Source of the DNA: Alphaproteobacteria bacterium
Lineage (GTDB): Bacteria > Pseudomonadota > Alphaproteobacteria > Rhodobacterales > Rhodobacteraceae
Length of the DNA stretch: 64,000 nucleotides
NCBI GenBank assembly: GCA_003331935.1
Contig: QOQE01000001.1
Location: forward strand, 1-64,000
Direction: 5' to 3'
Of the stretch, positions 38,738 through 48,410 are shown one piece after another. Under the pieces are notes generated by a model, which searched no databases, had not been told where the DNA came from, and saw only the letters and a list, made by a program, of their open reading frames with translations. A program made the position numbers and the translations under genes. Each line of letters starts with the position of its first letter. Within the stretch, counting starts at the first letter, position 1.

Positions 38738-40513
38738 ATGCATTCATACCAACCACCATTAGAAGATTTCAATTTTATACTTCACGATTTTCTTAAGATA
38801 GAAAAAGAAGATATTAAAGGCTATAACGAGCTGCTACCTGAATTTACAAAAACTATCTTTGAAGAAGCTGGAAAGTTAGCAAGTGAAGTAATTTCGCCCT
38901 CCAACAGAGATGGAGATGAGCAGGGGTGCAAATTAGAAAATGGTATTGTGCGAACTCCGGACAGCTTCAAATTCGCTTTTGATAAGCTAAGAGAGGGCGG
39001 TTGGCTGTCTCTTGATATTGAAGAAGAATTTGGTGGGCAAAACTTACCCTTGATACTTTCTACCTTTACAAATGAGATGTTTACAAGCGCTAATATGTCA
39101 TTGACCATGTATAGCGGCCTTTCTAGAGGCGCATACTCTGCTATTTTTCTCCACGGTTCTGAGAAACAAAAGCAATTATATTTACCTAAGCTAGCCAGTT
39201 GTGAATGGACCGGTACAATGAATTTAACCGAACCACATTGTGGTACAGACTTAGGGCTGATAAGGACTAAGGCAACTCCTAAGGGAAATGGCTCATATGA
39301 GGTCTCAGGTCAGAAAATTTTTATTTCCTCCGGTGACCATGATTTATCAAAAAATATCATACATTTAGTATTAGCTAAAACACCAGATGCCCTAGAAGGA
39401 GTTAAAGGCATATCATTATTCGTAGTTCCAAAGTTTCTGGTACATGAAGATGGTTCATTAGGTGAAAGAAATAACTTATCAGTTGGAAAAATTGAAAAAA
39501 AAATGGGAATTAAAGGTAATGCTACTTGCGTTATGAATTATGATGGCGCAAAGGGTTATCTAGTCGGAGAAGAAAATAAGGGCCTTAAAGCAATGTTTAC
39601 AATGATGAATGAGGCTAGATTAGGGGTAGGCATGCAAGGGTTAGCTCAAGCTGAGATAGCCTATCAAGCGGCACTAGCTTATGCTAAAGATAGGAGACAG
39701 GGACGAGCAATCCCAGGAAAAGTCGAACCTAATGAAGACGCGGACCCAATTATTGTTCATCCGGATGTTAGAAGAAATCTCATGGAGCAGAAATCATTCA
39801 TCGAAGGGGCAAGGGGCTTTATCGCATGGGCAGCTGTACTCTTAGATAAAGCTAAAAGAGAAAACGATAAAAATGCTGAAGGAATTGCAAGCCTGTTAAT
39901 TCCTGTAATCAAGGGTTACGTTACCGATAAGGGGTTCGAGTATACTATAAACGCTCAACAAGTGTTTGGCGGACACGGCTACATTGAGGAGTGGGGTATG
40001 AGCCAATATGCAAGAGATTGTCGGATTGCGATGATTTATGAGGGTACAAATGGAATTCAGGCCCTGGATTTAGTTGGTAGAAAGCTAGCTACGGATGGTG
40101 GCAAACATATGCGAGAGTATCTTAATTTAATTCAAAGTTTTATCAAAGAAGAGCATTCTGAGGATTTCAATGCTGATTTTATTGGTCCGCTAAAGAAATC
40201 TATCGAACATCTGCAGACAGCGCTTATGTTTTTCATGCAGAATGGGTTAAAGAACCCTCTAAGCGCGGTTTCAGGCGCAACTGATTTTCTCCACTTAGTA
40301 GGTTTAGTTTCCCTAGGTTTTATATGGTCTAAAAAAGCACAGTCTGCTAGAGAACAGCTCAACAATTCCGAGACTAATAGGGAGTTTTTGGAGGCAAAGA
40401 TTTTAACAGGCTCCTATTTTATGCACCGCCAGCTTCCAGAAACTAAACTCAGACTGGAAAGGGTTTTAACTGGGGAAAAGCAAGTGATGAGCTTGGCAAC
40501 GGATCAATTTTAA
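38738..40513 (+). CDS. Acyl-CoA dehydrogenase, long (~600 aa) type
   Basis: This 591-residue flavoenzyme has the ACAD core: CEWTGTMNLTEPHCGTDLG, the RLGVGMQGLAQAEIAYQ region, QVFGGHGYIEEWGMSQYARD, and YEGTNGIQALDL, which in this subgroup holds the catalytic glutamate. An extra C-terminal domain follows, as in the long ACAD group. It performs the first oxidation of beta-oxidation. The same subgroup contains methylmercaptopropionyl-CoA dehydrogenase (DmdC) of DMSP demethylation, which cannot be separated from fatty acyl-CoA dehydrogenases by eye. Second gene of the operon, 22 bp after the regulator. Confidence 0.9.
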   Translation: MHSYQPPLEDFNFILHDFLKIEKEDIKGYNELLPEFTKTIFEEAGKLASEVISPSNRDGDEQGCKLENGIVRTPDSFKFAFDKLREGGWLSLDIEEEFGGQNLPLILSTFTNEMFTSANMSLTMYSGLSRGAYSAIFLHGSEKQKQLYLPKLASCEWTGTMNLTEPHCGTDLGLIRTKATPKGNGSYEVSGQKIFISSGDHDLSKNIIHLVLAKTPDALEGVKGISLFVVPKFLVHEDGSLGERNNLSVGKIEKKMGIKGNATCVMNYDGAKGYLVGEENKGLKAMFTMMNEARLGVGMQGLAQAEIAYQAALAYAKDRRQGRAIPGKVEPNEDADPIIVHPDVRRNLMEQKSFIEGARGFIAWAAVLLDKAKRENDKNAEGIASLLIPVIKGYVTDKGFEYTINAQQVFGGHGYIEEWGMSQYARDCRIAMIYEGTNGIQALDLVGRKLATDGGKHMREYLNLIQSFIKEEHSEDFNADFIGPLKKSIEHLQTALMFFMQNGLKNPLSAVSGATDFLHLVGLVSLGFIWSKKAQSAREQLNNSETNREFLEAKILTGSYFMHRQLPETKLRLERVLTGEKQVMSLATDQF

Positions 40514-40530
40514 TCGGAAAGGATCGACAG

Positions 40531-41739
40531 ATGGAAGAGGCGTATATTTATGATGCAGTCAGAAGCCCACGAGGAAAAGGCAAAGGGGGGTCGCTCAATG
40601 AGCTTACAGCAGTTGCCCTTTCTGCAAAAATTTTAAGGCAATTGCGTTCTAGAAACGATCTTAATACTGAAGAAGTCGAAGACGTGATTTGGGGCAATGT
40701 TACACAAGTTGGAGAGCAGGGTGGCTGTTTAGCAAGGTCCGCTGTTATTGCTGCTGACTATAGTGAAACCACTCCTGGTCTATCTATAAACAGATTTTGT
40801 GCGAGTGGACTAGAAGCTGTAAACCTGGCAACAAATCAAGTAAAAGGTTCTGCCGGCAGTGCTTATGTTGCTGGGGGAGTGGAAATGATGAGCCGTGTGC
40901 CAATGGGGTCAGATGGTGCCGCCATTGCAGTTGATCCAACTTTAGCTATGAACTCCTACTTTGTTCCACAAGGTATTTCAGCCGACATTTTAGCTACTAA
41001 ATATGGCCTTTCCAGGGATGATGTTGATGCCTTTGCAGTGGAGAGCCAAAAAAGAGCTGCTGCTGCAAGAAAAGCAGGGTATTTCAAAAATTCAATCGCA
41101 CCAATTAAAGACCAGAACCATTTGACTATTCTAGAAGAGGATGAGTACATCAGACCAGAAACGACTATGCAGTCTTTAGGTGGATTAGAGCCAAGTTTCA
41201 AAAATATGGGAGAGATAATGCCAGGTTTTGATGCAGTGGCGCTACTTAAATATCCTGAGTTTGAGAAAATCAATCATGTCCATCATGCTGGGAACTCGAG
41301 TGGGATAGTCGACGGTGCAGCTGCTGTTTTAATCGGAAATAAGGCATTTGGATTAAAAAATAATCTAAAGCCGCGAGCAAGAATTGTAGCGACTTCAAAA
41401 ATTGGAACGGACCCTACCATTATGCTCACAGGCCCCCTTCCCGCTACTGAGAAAGTGCTTAAGATAAGCGGAATGAGCATAAAAGACATAGACCTGTTTG
41501 AAGTAAATGAAGCTTTTGCCTCGGTACCAATATCTTTCATGGAACATTTCGGAGTGGAACATGAAAAAGTAAATGTAAATGGAGGTGCGATCGCCATGGG
41601 ACACCCTTTAGGCGCAACCGGGGCAATGCTTTTAAGCACTGTATTAGACGAGCTTGAAAGAACTGGTAAGTCCACAGCACTTACGACGCTGTGTGTCGCT
41701 TCCGGCATGGGTGCTTCAACAATAATTGAAAGAGTTTAG
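40531..41739 (+). CDS. Acetyl-CoA C-acyltransferase (thiolase)
   Basis: This 402-residue thiolase has the nucleophilic cysteine in INRFCASGLEAVN, the histidine in GGAIAMGHPLGATGA, and the second cysteine in TLCVASGMGAS. It cleaves 3-ketoacyl-CoA with CoA in the last step of the beta-oxidation cycle. GGAAAGGA stands upstream of the ATG, and the gap to the dehydrogenase gene is 17 bp. Chain-length preference cannot be told. Confidence 0.93.
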   Translation: MEEAYIYDAVRSPRGKGKGGSLNELTAVALSAKILRQLRSRNDLNTEEVEDVIWGNVTQVGEQGGCLARSAVIAADYSETTPGLSINRFCASGLEAVNLATNQVKGSAGSAYVAGGVEMMSRVPMGSDGAAIAVDPTLAMNSYFVPQGISADILATKYGLSRDDVDAFAVESQKRAAAARKAGYFKNSIAPIKDQNHLTILEEDEYIRPETTMQSLGGLEPSFKNMGEIMPGFDAVALLKYPEFEKINHVHHAGNSSGIVDGAAAVLIGNKAFGLKNNLKPRARIVATSKIGTDPTIMLTGPLPATEKVLKISGMSIKDIDLFEVNEAFASVPISFMEHFGVEHEKVNVNGGAIAMGHPLGATGAMLLSTVLDELERTGKSTALTTLCVASGMGASTIIERV

Positions 41740-41750
41740 TTAGGAAAATT

Positions 41751-43928
41751 ATGTGTAGTGATTTTACCAAAGAAGTTGATAAAGATAATATTGCATTAAT
41801 CACATGGAATTGCCTTGATAAGTCCATGAACACAATGTCTGAGGGGGGCTTGAAAGCTTTCCAAAAATTAGTTGTGGAGGCTTTATCAGACGATGAAATA
41901 AAAGGAATAATAATAACTTCTGGTAAGGCAGATTTTTCTGGAGGTATGGATCTTTCGACGCTAGAAGGATTAAAACGTAATTCTGGCCCTAACCCAGCAT
42001 CCAAGATCTTTGAGTACATAATGGAAGGCCATAGACTTCTTAGGATAATAGAGTTAGGAAAAATTGATGATACCTATAAAAGCAAACCTGTAGCATTTGC
42101 CGGAGGCGGTATATGCGCTGGAATAGGTACCGAAATAGGTCTAGCTTGCCATCGGAGATTCTTCTCCGGATCAAAGAGATCAAAAATTGGATTACCAGAA
42201 ATTCTGGTTGGTCTTTTTCCAGGTTTAGGAGGCACAACGCGAGTAGCAAGAATGATGGGCTTAATGGGTGCCTCATCAGTTCTATTAGAGGGTAAGCTTT
42301 TTGCAGGTGATAAGGCGAAAAGTATTGGACTAGTTGATGAAGTTGTTGCCGAACACGAATTAATTCAAAAAGCGAAGAATTGGATTTTATCTGCATCTCC
42401 TGAAGACCTTATCAAACCGTGGGATCAGAAAGGCTTTAAGTTTCCTGGTGGGGCGCCATATCATCCTGGTGGCTTTATGTCATTTGTTGGGGCATCGGCT
42501 TTGGTTAACGGAAAAACGAAAGGTTTATATGCATCTGCCAAAGCACTCCTTTCATCAATTTATGAGGGTGCACTCGTTGATTTTGAAAGTGCTCTGAAAA
42601 TTGAAGCTCGTTGGTTCACAAAAGTCTTGATGACCGATACATGCACTAACATGGCTCGAACACTTTTTTTGAATAAGAGCGCATTGGAAAAAGGCAAACA
42701 AAGGCCTCCTGCCGTCGAAGAGACGAATTTGAAACAAATCAGCGTTATAGGAAGCGGTATGATGGGATCAGGTATAGCCTGCGCATCTATTATGAATGGG
42801 CTCGAGGTTTTGCTCATTGATCAAAATATAGAAGCAGCAGAAGCAGGAAAAGCAAAAATTGAAACGCTCTTAAATGAAAGTGTTAAACGAAAAAAATTAT
42901 CCGAAGAAGAGAAAACCAAACTTTTAGGAAACGTAAAGACGCTTTCATCGCTCGAAAAAATTTCTGGCAGTGATCTAGTAATAGAGGCTGTATTCGAGGA
43001 CTTAGAGCTTAAACACAGCTTGTATAAAAAAATCGAGCCGTATCTAAAGAAAAATGCCATCCTAGCATCTAATACATCCACTTTGCCTATTACAAAATTA
43101 TCTGAGGCATTGCAGGATAGCACCCGTTTCATAGGCATACATTTTTTTAGCCCTGTAGAAAAAATGAATTTAGTTGAAATAATAAAGAGCAAGCAAAGTA
43201 ATGAAAAGTCTTTGGCCGTTGCTTTGGATTATGTCGGTTTGTTAAAAAAGACGCCTATTGTTGTAAATGATTCTAGAGGATTTTATGCAAATCGATGCAT
43301 TATTCCTTACATTAATGAGGGCTTGCGGATGCTCAGTGAAGGAATTGAACCTGCTCTCATTGAGAACTCAGCTAAGCACGTAGGAATGCCTGTAGGACCT
43401 TTGCAATTGCTTGACGAACTATCGGTTTCATTAGCATTAAATGTAGCAAAAGAGACAAAGGAGGCTCTTGGAAACGAGTATGAGGAAACCGGAACAGAAA
43501 GTATTTTGCTAGAAATGTCTCAAAAAAATAGACTTGGCAGAAAAGAATTAGCTGGTTTCTACGAATATGACGACAAGGGGCGGCGATTAAAGCTTTGGGA
43601 AGGTTTAAGAAATCTAAATGGGGTAAGTAAGCCTGCTAACATTTCCACAGAGACGGTAAAAAACCGTCTTGCATATGTTCAAGCGCTAGAGGCGGCAAGA
43701 GCTTTAGAAGAAAATATTTTACTTAGTGTCGAAGAAGGAGATGTCGGTGGCATTTTGGGTTGGGGTTGTCTTATATGGGCAGGTGGGCCTTTCAGTTGGC
43801 TTGATCACGTAGGACATGAGAATGTCGTCGCGGAATGTCAAAAATTATTTGATCAATACGGGGCTAGATTTTCTCCACCTAAAGTGATTAAAGAACTAGC
43901 CGGTAATGGGCGCAAGTTTTATAACTAA
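41751..43928 (+). CDS. Multifunctional enoyl-CoA hydratase / 3-hydroxyacyl-CoA dehydrogenase (FadB/FadJ-like)
   Basis: This 725-residue fusion has an N-terminal crotonase domain, with the two glutamates in GIGTEIGLAC and GLPEILVGLFPGLGGTTR. An NAD-binding dehydrogenase domain begins at about 325 (VIGSGMMGSGIACAS), followed by RFIGIHFFSPVEKMNLVEI and a C-terminal dehydrogenase domain. It carries out the second and third steps of beta-oxidation and pairs with the adjacent thiolase. The crotonase oxyanion segment AFAGGGICAGIGTE is longer and more glycine-rich than usual, but keeps the key glutamate. Confidence 0.93.
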   Translation: MCSDFTKEVDKDNIALITWNCLDKSMNTMSEGGLKAFQKLVVEALSDDEIKGIIITSGKADFSGGMDLSTLEGLKRNSGPNPASKIFEYIMEGHRLLRIIELGKIDDTYKSKPVAFAGGGICAGIGTEIGLACHRRFFSGSKRSKIGLPEILVGLFPGLGGTTRVARMMGLMGASSVLLEGKLFAGDKAKSIGLVDEVVAEHELIQKAKNWILSASPEDLIKPWDQKGFKFPGGAPYHPGGFMSFVGASALVNGKTKGLYASAKALLSSIYEGALVDFESALKIEARWFTKVLMTDTCTNMARTLFLNKSALEKGKQRPPAVEETNLKQISVIGSGMMGSGIACASIMNGLEVLLIDQNIEAAEAGKAKIETLLNESVKRKKLSEEEKTKLLGNVKTLSSLEKISGSDLVIEAVFEDLELKHSLYKKIEPYLKKNAILASNTSTLPITKLSEALQDSTRFIGIHFFSPVEKMNLVEIIKSKQSNEKSLAVALDYVGLLKKTPIVVNDSRGFYANRCIIPYINEGLRMLSEGIEPALIENSAKHVGMPVGPLQLLDELSVSLALNVAKETKEALGNEYEETGTESILLEMSQKNRLGRKELAGFYEYDDKGRRLKLWEGLRNLNGVSKPANISTETVKNRLAYVQALEAARALEENILLSVEEGDVGGILGWGCLIWAGGPFSWLDHVGHENVVAECQKLFDQYGARFSPPKVIKELAGNGRKFYN

Positions 43929-43950
43929 AGAAGTATCTAGGGAGAGAAAT

Positions 43951-45582
43951 ATGGACAACTTAATGCAAGATTTTCCTTTACGAGTGACCAGTATTATTGA
44001 CCATGCCGCGAAGTACCATCCTGATCGAAAAATCATATCAAAAGATACTAAAGGTAAGATAACTAATACAAACTATAAGGAGATTTGTAGAAATTCCAAA
44101 AAAGTAGCTGACGGGTTACATAAACTTGGGGTTAAGAAAGGCGATGTTATAGGTGTGATGGCTTGGAACAATCATAGCCACCTCGAGGTTTGGTATGGTA
44201 TACCTGGATTAGGAGCAGTGAACCACAATCTAAACCCAAGATTATTTTCTGAACAGCTCATCTATATTATAAACCATGCAAACGATAAAATCTTAATTCT
44301 TGACCTTGACCTTATCCCTATAATTGAAAAAGTAATTGACGAGTGTCCTACTGTTGAAAAGCTTATCATACTTTGTTCCAAAGCGGATCTTCCTTCTACT
44401 AAATTTTCAGACGTTATTTCGTATGAAGAACTATTGGCAACAGGAAGTGAAAATTTTCAATGGGTTAGTGGGGACGAAACAGACGCTTGCGGGATATGCT
44501 ACACTTCCGGAACTACTGGTAACCCAAAGGGTGTTGTATATACCCATAGATCTAATACATTACATGCGCTAACACAAGCCGCTCCTGACATGTTAAACTT
44601 GTCTAGTACTGATACAATAATGCCTGTTGTCCCACTCTTTCATGCTAATGGATGGTCTATAGCGTATACCGCACCGTTAGTCGGATCCTCCATCGTTTTT
44701 CCTGGTGGCGATTTAAGTCCATCTTCTCTATACAACATGCTCGAGAGAGGTGTGACTATTACCGCAGCTGTACCAACAGTGTGGTTACTACTATTGAATT
44801 TTCTTCAAAGTGAGGAAAAAGAACTCAGTACACTAAAACGTGTAGTTATTGGAGGTTCGTCTTGTCCAAGGAGCGTGATTGAAGATTTTCAAAATAAATA
44901 TGGAGTAAGAGTGCTACACGCCTGGGGAATGACAGAACTTTCTCCACTTGGTACTATTTGTTCATTCAAGCCGGAAACTGAAAGTTTAAATGAAAGTGAA
45001 AAGCTTGATATACAAGAAACAACCGGGCATCCTCCCTTTGGCGTAGATCTAAAAATTGTTGATGACAATGGTAAAGAAATAGATTGGGATGGAATTACTC
45101 AAGGTGACCTTTACTGTAAAGGAGCTGCAGTTGTAAAAAAATATCTCAAAATGGAAGAGTTAGCTGTCGACGGAGATAATTGGTTTAATACGGGAGATGT
45201 TGCAACAATTGATAAAAATGGTTACATGCGTATTACAGACAGATCAAAAGATGTAATAAAATCGGGTGGAGAGTGGATCTCATCGATTGACTTGGAAAAC
45301 GCAGCAGTTGGTCATTCTGATGTCGCTGAAGCAGCGGCAATAGGCATTCCCCATCCTAAGTGGGATGAACGGCCTGTTTTGGTGGTAGTGACAAATGACG
45401 GTAAAAATGCTGATAAGGATAGTATTATAAGCCATGTATCAGAGCGAGTTGCCAAATGGCAGAAACCTGATGATGTGATCTTTGTAGACGAAATTCCACA
45501 CACAGCAACGGGTAAAATTTCAAAACTGGAACTTAGAAAATTGGTAGCAAATCTGGATTATAAACATCCAGACTTAAGATAG
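43951..45582 (+). CDS. Acyl-CoA ligase (AMP-forming), fatty-acid type
   Basis: This ANL-family enzyme has the phosphate loop YTSGTTGNPKGVVYTH, VPLFHANGWS, HAWGMTELSPLGT, the aspartate in WFNTGDVATIDKNGY, and the C-terminal catalytic lysine in TGKISKLELRK. It activates a carboxylic acid to its CoA ester and so feeds the operon's beta-oxidation enzymes. I take the ATG at 43951 with GGGAG about 6 nt before it; a longer frame from 43906 would run into the end of the preceding gene. Substrate is likely a medium- or long-chain fatty acid. Confidence 0.9.
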   Translation: MDNLMQDFPLRVTSIIDHAAKYHPDRKIISKDTKGKITNTNYKEICRNSKKVADGLHKLGVKKGDVIGVMAWNNHSHLEVWYGIPGLGAVNHNLNPRLFSEQLIYIINHANDKILILDLDLIPIIEKVIDECPTVEKLIILCSKADLPSTKFSDVISYEELLATGSENFQWVSGDETDACGICYTSGTTGNPKGVVYTHRSNTLHALTQAAPDMLNLSSTDTIMPVVPLFHANGWSIAYTAPLVGSSIVFPGGDLSPSSLYNMLERGVTITAAVPTVWLLLLNFLQSEEKELSTLKRVVIGGSSCPRSVIEDFQNKYGVRVLHAWGMTELSPLGTICSFKPETESLNESEKLDIQETTGHPPFGVDLKIVDDNGKEIDWDGITQGDLYCKGAAVVKKYLKMEELAVDGDNWFNTGDVATIDKNGYMRITDRSKDVIKSGGEWISSIDLENAAVGHSDVAEAAAIGIPHPKWDERPVLVVVTNDGKNADKDSIISHVSERVAKWQKPDDVIFVDEIPHTATGKISKLELRKLVANLDYKHPDLR

Positions 45583-45583
45583 C

Positions 45584-46456
45584 TTGGTCAGCTACTCTAA
45601 ACTCGAGGTTAATGGAGAGTGGCACTCTCATTCCGATGAATCGACTCAAGTGTTAATTACGTTCGGATCGATTTCGCTTAATATTTTGGATAAAAGAGGA
45701 GAACCTCTAAGGCAATGGGCGTACTCTTCCATATTTTTAAAAACTAGAGAACCCACAAAATCTATGTTTTGTCCAGATATGGAAGCAACTGAGTGTCTTT
45801 ATATTTTTGACTGCGATGCAGTGAACCAATTAATTTTTTTATGTAATAAAACTCAAAAAAAAAGGATCACTAAGTCAATTTTATGGTTTTTTCTGATTAT
45901 TTTTCTGTTTTTTTCCTATATCTATTTTTCAGACTATTTTAGAAAATTTGCTGAGAAAATTGCGGCCTCCATAACCTCTGCTGAACAAGAAAGTAATCTT
46001 GGTAATACGATGTTTAGTAATATGTCCGACATATCATATTGCGATATTAATAAGCTCAATAACTATATCCGCACCTCTAATAAAACCTATCGGTCCAGAA
46101 CGAATAATAGTATTGAACTAATTTTTACAGACCTAGAAGAATATAGAAGCATACTGTTTCCTGGAGGTAAATTACTTGTGCCGGTCAGTATTTTAGAAGA
46201 AAAGGATGGAGCATTTAAATTAACAGAAATAACCAAATTGGCTATGGAGGCTATAAGAAGCAAAAAAGCAATTAGAGAGTTCTTTTCTCAGCAGCGAAAT
46301 AAAGCTCTATTGAGTTATATTTTTGGAAATTTTACTGATTTAAATTTCGATATGGATTACGGACTTTTCATCAATTTAAGTGATACAACCAGAACACTTG
46401 ATACATTTTTTAATAATAATGAATGGTACACAATAAAAAATATTTGCAAAATTTAA
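45584..46456 (+). CDS. Membrane protein resembling an M48 peptidase that lacks the zinc motif
   Basis: This 290-residue protein is not firmly recognised. It has an N-terminal soluble part (about 1-90), one strong membrane segment (about 97-117), and an extracytoplasmic part. The layout, the phrase FPGGKLLVPVSILEE (192-206) and the later REFFSQQRNKALLSYIFGNF (231-250) parallel M48-family peptidases of alphaproteobacteria, where 'LPGGxI...GLL' precedes HExxH. No HExxH occurs anywhere; the only histidines are near residues 14 and 16. It is also shorter than those proteins at the C-terminus. TTG start right after the ligase stop; converges on lolD with a 4-bp overlap. Function unknown. Confidence 0.55.
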   Translation: MVSYSKLEVNGEWHSHSDESTQVLITFGSISLNILDKRGEPLRQWAYSSIFLKTREPTKSMFCPDMEATECLYIFDCDAVNQLIFLCNKTQKKRITKSILWFFLIIFLFFSYIYFSDYFRKFAEKIAASITSAEQESNLGNTMFSNMSDISYCDINKLNNYIRTSNKTYRSRTNNSIELIFTDLEEYRSILFPGGKLLVPVSILEEKDGAFKLTEITKLAMEAIRSKKAIREFFSQQRNKALLSYIFGNFTDLNFDMDYGLFINLSDTTRTLDTFFNNNEWYTIKNICKI

Positions 46457-47139
46457 TTATAAACTATCTTTCCGTCAGCTATTTTTGCGTTCTTATCTAC
46501 TAATTTTGAAATCATTGGATTATGGGAAGCAATAATTGCAGAGATATTATGCTCTTTGATAATTTCTATTAAAAAATTCATAACTTTTGAAGTGGTTAAC
46601 TGATCAAGATTTCCCGTTGGTTCGTCTGCTAATAGTAATGCTGGTTCATTAATAATTGCTCTACATATTGCAACCCTTTGCTGCTCACCTCCAGATAATT
46701 CAGCAGGTCTGTTTTTCATACGTTTAGCTAACCCCACCTTTTCAAGTAGGTGCTGCCCTTTTTGAATTGCAATCTTTTCTGAGACACCGTCAAAAAGTAA
46801 AGGGAAAATGGTATTGTCTAAAGCCGAAAATTCTTGAATTAGATGATGAAACTGAAAGACAAATCCAATGTTCTTTCGTCTAACAATTGACGTTTGTACA
46901 TCATTTTTTGTATTTACTCTTAAGCCATTAATATTAATATCTCCAGAGAACTTACTATCTAATAAGCCAGCAATTTGAAGAAAAGTAGTTTTTCCTGAAC
47001 CTGATGGGGAAAAGAGACCAACTACCTCGTTTTTCTTGATAGTAAAGTCCATGTCCTTAAATATTTCAACCGGTGGCATATCACCCTTACCACCGAAAAG
47101 CTTGGTAACTTTCTTTAACTTCAAAACGGTATTACTCAT
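46453..47139 (-). CDS. lolD: Lipoprotein-releasing ABC transporter ATPase LolD
   Basis: This 228-residue ABC ATPase has Walker A SPSGSGKTTF (about 44-53), signature LSGGEQQRVAICRA, Walker B LLLADEPTGNLD, and the H-loop in IIASHNP. It fits the MacB/LolD group and is coupled to the permease gene by an 8-nt overlap. With LolC/E it extracts mature lipoproteins from the inner membrane for transfer to LolA. BamD and the other lipoproteins seen in the window would be clients. Confidence 0.92.
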   Translation of the reverse strand: MSNTVLKLKKVTKLFGGKGDMPPVEIFKDMDFTIKKNEVVGLFSPSGSGKTTFLQIAGLLDSKFSGDININGLRVNTKNDVQTSIVRRKNIGFVFQFHHLIQEFSALDNTIFPLLFDGVSEKIAIQKGQHLLEKVGLAKRMKNRPAELSGGEQQRVAICRAIINEPALLLADEPTGNLDQLTTSKVMNFLIEIIKEHNISAIIASHNPMISKLVDKNAKIADGKIVYN

Positions 47140-48403
47140 ACTTCAAGGCCTCTGCGGGATCCAAACTTGCTGCTTTCCTTGCTGGGAAAATGGTAATTAC
47201 AAAGGAAATTGATAAAGAAACAACTAACGCAAAAACTACATCATTTACTCTTAGCTTTGCTGGAACTTGAGTCAGAAACCTAATCTCTTCATTCCAAACT
47301 GAAGCTCCAATTATGTACTCAACAAGCCATTGTATCTCATTTATATAAGTTACAAATAGCATCCCGATGCTGACGCCGAGAATAGTTCCAACAACTCCTA
47401 TTAAACTTCCACAGATAAAAAATATCCTTAAAATTGATGACCTTGTTAACCCTAGAGACCGTAGTATGCCGATATCTCTACCTTTATTCTTAACTAGCAT
47501 TACAAGACCAGAAATAATATTCATAGCAGCAATTAATACTATGAGTGATAGTATTATAAACATTACTCGACGTTCCAGATCCAAAGCGTCTAAGAAAGCT
47601 GCAGTTCTCTCCTTCCAAGAGTAAAGAAAATACTTTTCTGCCAATTCATCTGCTACAGTTTTTTTGAATTCGTCGACCTCAAATGGGTTTTCTAATAGAA
47701 CTTCTATTAAGTCAGCCTTGTTAACTCTATTGAAAAAAGCCTGAGCATCTTTTAGAGGCATGTAAATTCTTGTACTGTCTATGTCATATCGACCAACTGA
47801 AAATATATAGGTTACTTTAAATACATTTACCCTCGGAATAGTTCCAAAAACTGATTTTGTCCCATTCGGACTGATGAGTTTGATTGTATCATTAATCGAT
47901 ATACTTAGTTTTCTTGCGAGTTGAGCTCCTATTGCTACCCCATCGTTAAAATCTTCAAACCTACCCTCAGAGGTAGTGGGCTCATTTACTAGTCTTATAT
48001 TGGAGAAATCTCCTTCGCTGATACCATAAACTTCTACTCCGGTACTATAACTATTTTTACTAGCCAGAACTTGTTCCCTGACCAAGGGGTACGCCGCTTT
48101 AAAGTTTTCTTTTTTCTTTAAGGTTTGTATTATAACGCGAGTGTCTTCAAGATTAAATGTCTTGTCAATGTCAGTGGAAAGTGTCTTTTTGTAAATTGCA
48201 ATGTGGGCATTAGCTCCAACAATTTTTTCCACAAATTCTGTCCTAAAACCAATCATCACCGCCTGGACTATGACTAAGGTTGCTACCCCCAAAACTACAC
48301 CGATAAGGGCATACCAGGCTATTATGGATATACCCCCTTCCCTTCTCCTTGACATAAGGTAACGCCATGCAATTTTAAACTCATATTTCTTGAAAAAACC
48401 CAT
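47132..48403 (-). CDS. lolC: Lipoprotein-releasing ABC transporter permease LolC/LolE
   Basis: This 423-residue protein has an N-terminal membrane segment (about 25-48), a large periplasmic domain, and three C-terminal membrane segments. Family stretches are FKIAWRYLMSRRREG at the start, MNIISGLVMLVKNKGRDIGILRSLG, and AARKAASLDPAEALKYE at the end. Only one such permease gene is present beside lolD, so the transporter may be a LolC/E-like homodimer, or the second subunit may lie elsewhere. Confidence 0.9.
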   Translation of the reverse strand: MGFFKKYEFKIAWRYLMSRRREGGISIIAWYALIGVVLGVATLVIVQAVMIGFRTEFVEKIVGANAHIAIYKKTLSTDIDKTFNLEDTRVIIQTLKKKENFKAAYPLVREQVLASKNSYSTGVEVYGISEGDFSNIRLVNEPTTSEGRFEDFNDGVAIGAQLARKLSISINDTIKLISPNGTKSVFGTIPRVNVFKVTYIFSVGRYDIDSTRIYMPLKDAQAFFNRVNKADLIEVLLENPFEVDEFKKTVADELAEKYFLYSWKERTAAFLDALDLERRVMFIILSLIVLIAAMNIISGLVMLVKNKGRDIGILRSLGLTRSSILRIFFICGSLIGVVGTILGVSIGMLFVTYINEIQWLVEYIIGASVWNEEIRFLTQVPAKLRVNDVVFALVVSLSISFVITIFPARKAASLDPAEALKYE

Positions 48404-48410
48404 TCAGATG

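Noticed and set aside
43906-43950. Acyl-CoA ligase start inside the end of the FadB/J-like gene
   Set aside because: The ATG at 43951 has a good GGGAG site and gives the usual N-terminus.
38738-45582. Firm assignment of the operon to DMSP demethylation (DmdC/DmdB)
   Set aside because: The motifs seen are shared with fatty acyl-CoA enzymes, and no dmdA or dmdD is in the window.
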